A stretch of 64,000 nt of DNA from Solea solea (Eukaryota; Chordata; Actinopteri; Pleuronectiformes; Soleidae), in assembly GCF_958295425.1 (NCBI RefSeq), contig NC_081134.1, forward strand, positions 4,368,054 to 4,432,053. Reading direction: 5' to 3'. A program made the position numbers and the translations under genes. This document shows, piece by piece, positions 59,476 to 64,000 of this stretch. The stretch's first letter is position 1. Each line of letters starts with the position of its first letter. A model generated the notes under the pieces. That model had not been told where the DNA came from and ran no database searches. It worked only from the letters and a program-made list of their open reading frames with translations.

Positions 59476-60310
59476 ATGGAGGGTTTCACAATTAATGCAA
59501 TAGAGTATTTGTTTGCACTGGTGATGGACAGGTTGACAGATGAAGTCAGGCAGGAGTCTCAGTGGATGTTTGCAGATGATATTGTAATCTACAGTGAGGG
59601 GAGGGGACAGGTGGAAGAGAGCCTGAAGAGGTGGAGCTCTGCACTGGAGAGAAGAGGAGTGAAGGTTAGTAGGAGCAAGAGAGACTAGCTGTCAGTGAGA
59701 CAGGTGGTACAGTGAAGATGCCTGCCAGGTGTAGAGGTAGTGAGAGCGGATGAGTTTAAATACCTGGGGGTCAACCATCCAAAGTAATGGACAGTGCACA
59801 AGAGAGGTGAAGAAGAGGAGGAGGAGGAGGAGGGGGTGATGTGTGACAGAAGGATAGCAGTAAAAAGTGGAAAGGGAAGGTTGACAAGACGCAAGTAAGA
59901 CTCGGCTATGATGCATGGCTTTAGACAGCGGCACTGTCAAAAAGACAGGGGACGGAGGTGGAAGTGTCCGAGCTGAAGATGCTGCGATTTTTCGCTCGGA
60001 GTGACCAGGATGGACAGGATTAGAAATGAGCACATTCGAGGGACAGCTCAGGCTGAACGGTTTGGAAATAAAGTAAGAGAGAGGCAAGGTGGAGATGTTT
60101 GGTCACTTGCAGAGGATGGATAGGGATTATACTGAACAAAGGATGTTAGAGATATGGAGCTGAAAGAGGACGACCACAGAGAAGGTTCATGGATGTTGTA
60201 GAGGAGGACAAGAGGGCATTTGGTATAGCAGAGGAGGACACGAGGGATAGGACAAGATGGAAGATCCACTGTGGCAACCGCCAGGGAGAAGCTGAAGGAA
60301 GAAGAGGCAT
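59476..60310 (+). mobile_element. LINE reverse-transcriptase relic (probably RTE-like)
   Basis: A frame from 59476 reads L-F-A-L-V-M-D-R-L-T-D-E-V-R and then M-F-A-D-D-I-V-I-Y-S-E, which contains the reverse transcriptase catalytic F-A-D-D box, followed by A-L-E-R-R-G-V-K-V-S-R-S-K. After a stop at 59686, further pieces of the same protein appear in shifted frames ('gagtttaaatacctgggg' for E-F-K-Y-L-G; 'gaagatgctgcgatttttcg'; 'gacgaccacagagaaggttc'). The order matches a LINE type widespread in fish. It is frameshifted and 5'-truncated, and lies in the sense orientation. Clade assignment is tentative. Confidence 0.75.
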
Positions 60311-60378
60311 TTATTTATGTAGGTCAATATCAGTGGAGCATTTCAGAGATGGGGAGGTCGTCTTGGGTCATTTCTTCC

Positions 60379-60537
60379 ATATGGTAAATGGTTTGTATTT
60401 ATGTTGCACTTTCTTAGTTCACCCATTCACACACACACAGTCATTGTGCACATGTATATTCAGAGCTCTTTCTACAGTGCTGGCACATCTGCCAGGAGCA
60501 ATTTGGGTTAAATGTCTTACAGAGGGACACACTGGCT
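60379..60537 (+). repeat. Teleost-type dispersed repeat
   Basis: The order 'atggtaaatggtttgtattt', 'ttcacccattcacacacaca', 'ccaggagcaatttgggttaa' and 'cttacagagggacacactgg' is typical of a very common fish repeat. It lies directly after the LINE relic. Confidence 0.55.
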
Positions 60538-60539
60538 CT

Positions 60540-60850
60540 GTTCAGACCTAATATTAATGTCTGTCCTGAGAGAACCAATCACACGTTAAGTACACCTTAA
60601 CAACTGGGATTAAAATGAGTCCCAAATGCATTTCCTGTGACCACATGGGATTGGACCTCACGTTCCTGCCTGATGTTCAAATACACAGAGACGTCGTGTC
60701 TGTTCACGTGGGCAGAATTCTGACTGAGCAGATGTGTCCATTGTCCAGGACAGATTGTGCTCATGCGTGCTGAAGAACGTGGCCTCATGCATCAACAAAC
60801 CACCTCTGACTGTGGTTTTTGTGATCTGAGCTGAGGACACATTCAGGACG
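60540..60850 (+). repeat. Probable MITE-like sequence related to 38195-38345
   Basis: It opens 'tgttcagacctaatattaat' and contains 'gtgaccacatgggattggac'. The phrase order resembles the element at 38195 but divergence is high. Overlapping 60-codon frames are incidental. Confidence 0.35.
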
Positions 60851-62775
60851 CAGAGTATAAAGTAGTCTAGTTACTGCTTCTGCTACAGTACTTCTTAAAA
60901 AAGACAGGTGCTTCTGGTCCTGCCGACCCCGATCTCACTTCTGATGGTTGTCATGTGAATGAGTATGGAAACGAGACGGTTTTCAGAGTTGCACAGTTGG
61001 CGTGAGGCTATTTCATTCATCCAATCTGATTGGATTTGGTGTTGAGAACTGAGAACGCTCTATAAATACTAACAATATATAGCAGCCTCCAGGTTAGACA
61101 CATTCAACAAATCATATTGAGTGATTTTGAAAATTGTTTGTTTGACCATGGGCCATATACCTGCAAAATAAATGACCATGTTAGGTTACATGATGTTTAA
61201 GTATGAAATAACCACTTTTTCTTATCATTACATTCGATAAAACTTATCTGAACTCGTGTGGGCGGCTGTTTCTTGACTTAATTCAGCAGAGTAGGTGGTG
61301 TAGACATGCAGGACATATGATTTGCATGATCATTTTAAATTTTATATATCTGTCCACGGTTGCTCCCTCATTTTTAAACATGACCAGACATTTTGTGTGT
61401 GTGTGTGTGTGTGTGCGCGAGGTATATTTTTATATTTGATGTAACCAAAATGCAAAGAACCTTGGGATACTTTATCCGTTCTCCATCCTGCTCTTAGCAA
61501 CGAAGGCTCCTGCCTCATTAGCCGAGTTTAATGGTTTAAATTACAGCTCACGTCTCATCCATCTCAGCAAACACTTTAATTGGATGATTTTATTGGACGG
61601 CGAACAAATCTTATTAGATTTCTCAATAGAAGAGAACAAACTGTAAAACGTTCCGTCTTTGTTTTATCTTCATACCTGATTCTTGATTGATTCGGATTAT
61701 TGATTTTTCTTTTATTATTCTTCCGGCGCTCGTCTCGGATTAAATCTCGGTGGTAATGAAGAGGAAATGTCAGTTGATTATTTCAGTACATGTTGACGGA
61801 TATTATGAATCCACGAATGAATGATAAAGATGAAGTTCTCATAACAAATGAAGATGTTTATGTTTAATTCAAAAATCCATCTGCCTCTATCTCTAACCCT
61901 TGCTGTAATTTTTTAATCTGAGATATCTGGATAAAATATCACTTTTGATGCAACTCCTTCTCATTCCTTACTTTTCTTTCACCTTCTTGCTTTTTTCTGT
62001 CCGTGCTTCAAAGGAATAGTTTTTCATGCTGTTAAGCTGCCGCCGCGTGTTGCTATTTTTGAAACTGCCCTCATTTTATGGAAACACATATTGGAATATT
62101 TCACTTCCATGAATGACAATGTGCTTTTACTGATTTCTCACAGATTACCAAGTGACATTCTTCAAATTTCATCCAGGTGGCCCAGTATCTCAAGTTACTG
62201 CAGTTGTACTATACTGTAGTGGTAACGCATTTGTGTAAAAAAGAGTCTGGTGCATTAAAATATCATCTTAATCATGGCACGGACTGAATATTTGACCAAG
62301 AGCGTGAGTAAACATGTGTGTGACATTTTGATTAAACACAGACAACAAGATATATTGATCAAGTGCAATACAACTGTAAATTGTACAATACAGTATTTTA
62401 TTTAATTGTATTTTATAGTATTTTCATAGTATTTACTAGTCATTTCTTTGTTTCCTTATTTATTGTGTGTTTTGAACCCTTTTCCTTTTACACTGCTGAC
62501 ACGAGACCTGCACAACTATTCCTTAGGCATTCATACAGTAATTGTGCTTGTATGAATGGCAAGTGAAATGTGTGAATAGAAGTCTCAGTGAGAACTGAAT
62601 GAACAACAAAAAGTGCCTAAAAACGCTGTCCAGCTTACCAACATACAGTCCTAGTGATTTAGTGATAAGGTGGAGCCTGCAAATCAGTTTATTTGCTCCC
62701 ATGTTGGACTAGAGTGTTCAGATAGCATTTATTTTATTCCTATCACGTTAATATTCACATAACATAGCAACATAG
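60850..62775 (+). other. Intron 4 segment, no gene
   Basis: It contains a (TG)n tract at 61394-61415 and clean AT-rich sequence at 61470-61640. The terminal exon of the sialyltransferase was looked for, including its expected Y-H-Y-Y-E segment, and was not found. Confidence 0.5.
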
Positions 62776-62779
62776 AAAC

Positions 62780-62940
62780 ATGCAGATTTGGAGATTTAGG
62801 CAAATTGGACACTCTAAATTGACCGTAGGTGTGAGAGTGGATGGTTATTTGTCTCTATGTGTCCCTGTGATGGACTGGCAACGTGTCCAGGGTGTACCAC
62901 GACCCTCATGTGGAGGATAAAGCGGTAAAGCCATCCATAC
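62780..62940 (-). repeat. 'taccgctttatcc' dispersed repeat, reverse orientation
   Basis: It contains 'catgcagatttggagattta', 'ggcaaattggacactctaaa', 'tgtccctgtgatggactggc' and 'cgaccctcatgtggaggata', and ends 'aaagcggtaaagccatccat'. It is colinear, in reverse, with the copy at 54473. Confidence 0.75.
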
Positions 62941-64000
62941 AAGTGTCCACATATTTTAACATAAGTTGTCTACATATCTGCTTTTGATGTTTTATTGTCC
63001 GGTTAAGGTACTTAAAGTGTCTAATGTCTAGTGTTATCCTCTTTTGCTAAAAGTTTGTGTTGTTGTGAGGCTCTGGAACAAATCTGATAAAGCCAACCCT
63101 GTGACTGTCCCTGGGCTCATACGCTAATACTCAGCATAAACACAATTCAAAGATATGGCACTCTTGGCATCTAAATCCTTTCAGCGTGTGGGGGCTCATT
63201 TCTGCAACGGCTTACCAGATAATGTGAAATCTCCAGAATTTATTAGTTTTCAACAAAACAGGTTTAAGATGTGAGATAAGTGAATGTATTTAGCTTGTTA
63301 TCATCATTTTAAAAGAGCTGCTGCATTTTTATGCAGAGTGCATGTAGCAATCACAGAGGTCTTTACTGGCATTTTCAGACAGCCACTATGAATATTAGAA
63401 CAGTTGGACTGAATCTGAGCCTTTTTAATTTAAGGATATTTATTATGTGTAGGCAGTTTTATATGAGCAAATAAAACCAAACTAAACACAGAAGAGAAGA
63501 AAAAAAAATGAGTAATGGGAAAGAAACAGAAACCAAGAACTGTAATATTTAAAACTGGATAAACTGTGGATTATTTATTTATCCACTTAAATAGATTAAA
63601 GTAGTCCTTTCTTTTTTTTTCCTCTAGATGTGGATAAGGATTATGTTCAGATGAACATGTATAAGCACGAGCATAGATTATGAACCGTGTATATGTAACT
63701 ACATGTTTCCTTCTTTTCCTTATCATAATTCTTTTCTCCATAAAAAAGCTAACATAAAGAACTACATGCTTATACAGGAGGAGAGATGGAGTTAAGTGTC
63801 TGAAAGAAGGCAGCTGTGTAACTGGGAGGTTTACATGAACTTCCTACTGTGATGGAGGTCGTTGACATGATTGAAGGGTGTCCCGTGTAGAACATTAGAT
63901 TTCAAAATGACCCCCCTTTCTACAAGCCCAAGGCTACATTTTCCTGTTGTTATTACTATTGCACAAACAAACTTCAAGTGCTTTTAAAAACCTTATTTGA
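62941..64000 (+). other. Intron 4 to window end, no gene
   Basis: AT-rich with short frames only. No terminal sialyltransferase exon and no recognised repeat. Confidence 0.5.

Noticed and set aside
1..64000. A new multi-gene system (for example a defence or biosynthetic cluster)
   Set aside because: The window is mostly intergenic and intronic vertebrate DNA with one host gene. No operon-like clustering or unknown conserved protein was seen.

Overview
This is vertebrate nuclear DNA, most likely from a teleost (ray-finned) fish. Coding sequence is sparse: about 0.75 kb is recognisable in 64 kb. Introns have GT-AG boundaries. Microsatellites are abundant, and the dispersed repeats are of types familiar from fish genomes: Rex3-like and L2-like LINE fragments, a Penelope-like GIY-YIG fragment, Tc1-like remnants, and many copies of a repeat that contains 'accgctttatcctccacatgag'-type sequence. 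The species cannot be determined from the sequence.

Only one host gene is supported. It is the 5' and central part of a sialyltransferase on the + strand, best matched to ST6GALNAC5 (alpha-N-acetylgalactosaminide alpha-2,6-sialyltransferase 5). Four coding exons join in frame: 15357-15371 (5 codons, MKTPM), 16841-17053 (membrane anchor and stem), 46413-46825 (sialylmotif L) and 57143-57250 (sialylmotif S). Intron phases are 0, 0, 2 and 2. The joined product is 249 residues plus a split codon. The last exon, with the C-terminal catalytic part, was not found and should lie beyond base 64000. The predicted product is a type II Golgi membrane enzyme that transfers sialic acid from CMP-sialic acid to GalNAc residues of gangliosides such as GM1b.

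Layout: 1 to about 15120 is upstream intergenic DNA with repeats and microsatellites. About 15120-15371 is a CpG-richer putative promoter and 5' leader carrying an upstream ORF. Intron 1 (1.5 kb) contains an inverted-repeat element. Intron 2 (29.4 kb) contains a (CTG)24 tract, an L2-like LINE tail, two Tc1-like remnants, a perfect 29-bp hairpin, a local duplication and a 57-bp minisatellite. Intron 3 (10.3 kb) contains a Penelope-like fragment and a Rex3-like LINE fragment. Intron 4 (over 6.7 kb in the window) contains a second LINE reverse-transcriptase relic and further repeats.

I did not find a novel multi-gene system. The most noteworthy observations are the five-codon first exon, the 44-codon upstream ORF, the perfect hairpin, the minisatellite that seems to have grown from within a dispersed repeat, the transcribed-strand CTG tract, and several degenerate mobile elements. 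Family assignments come from recognition of sequence, not from database searches.
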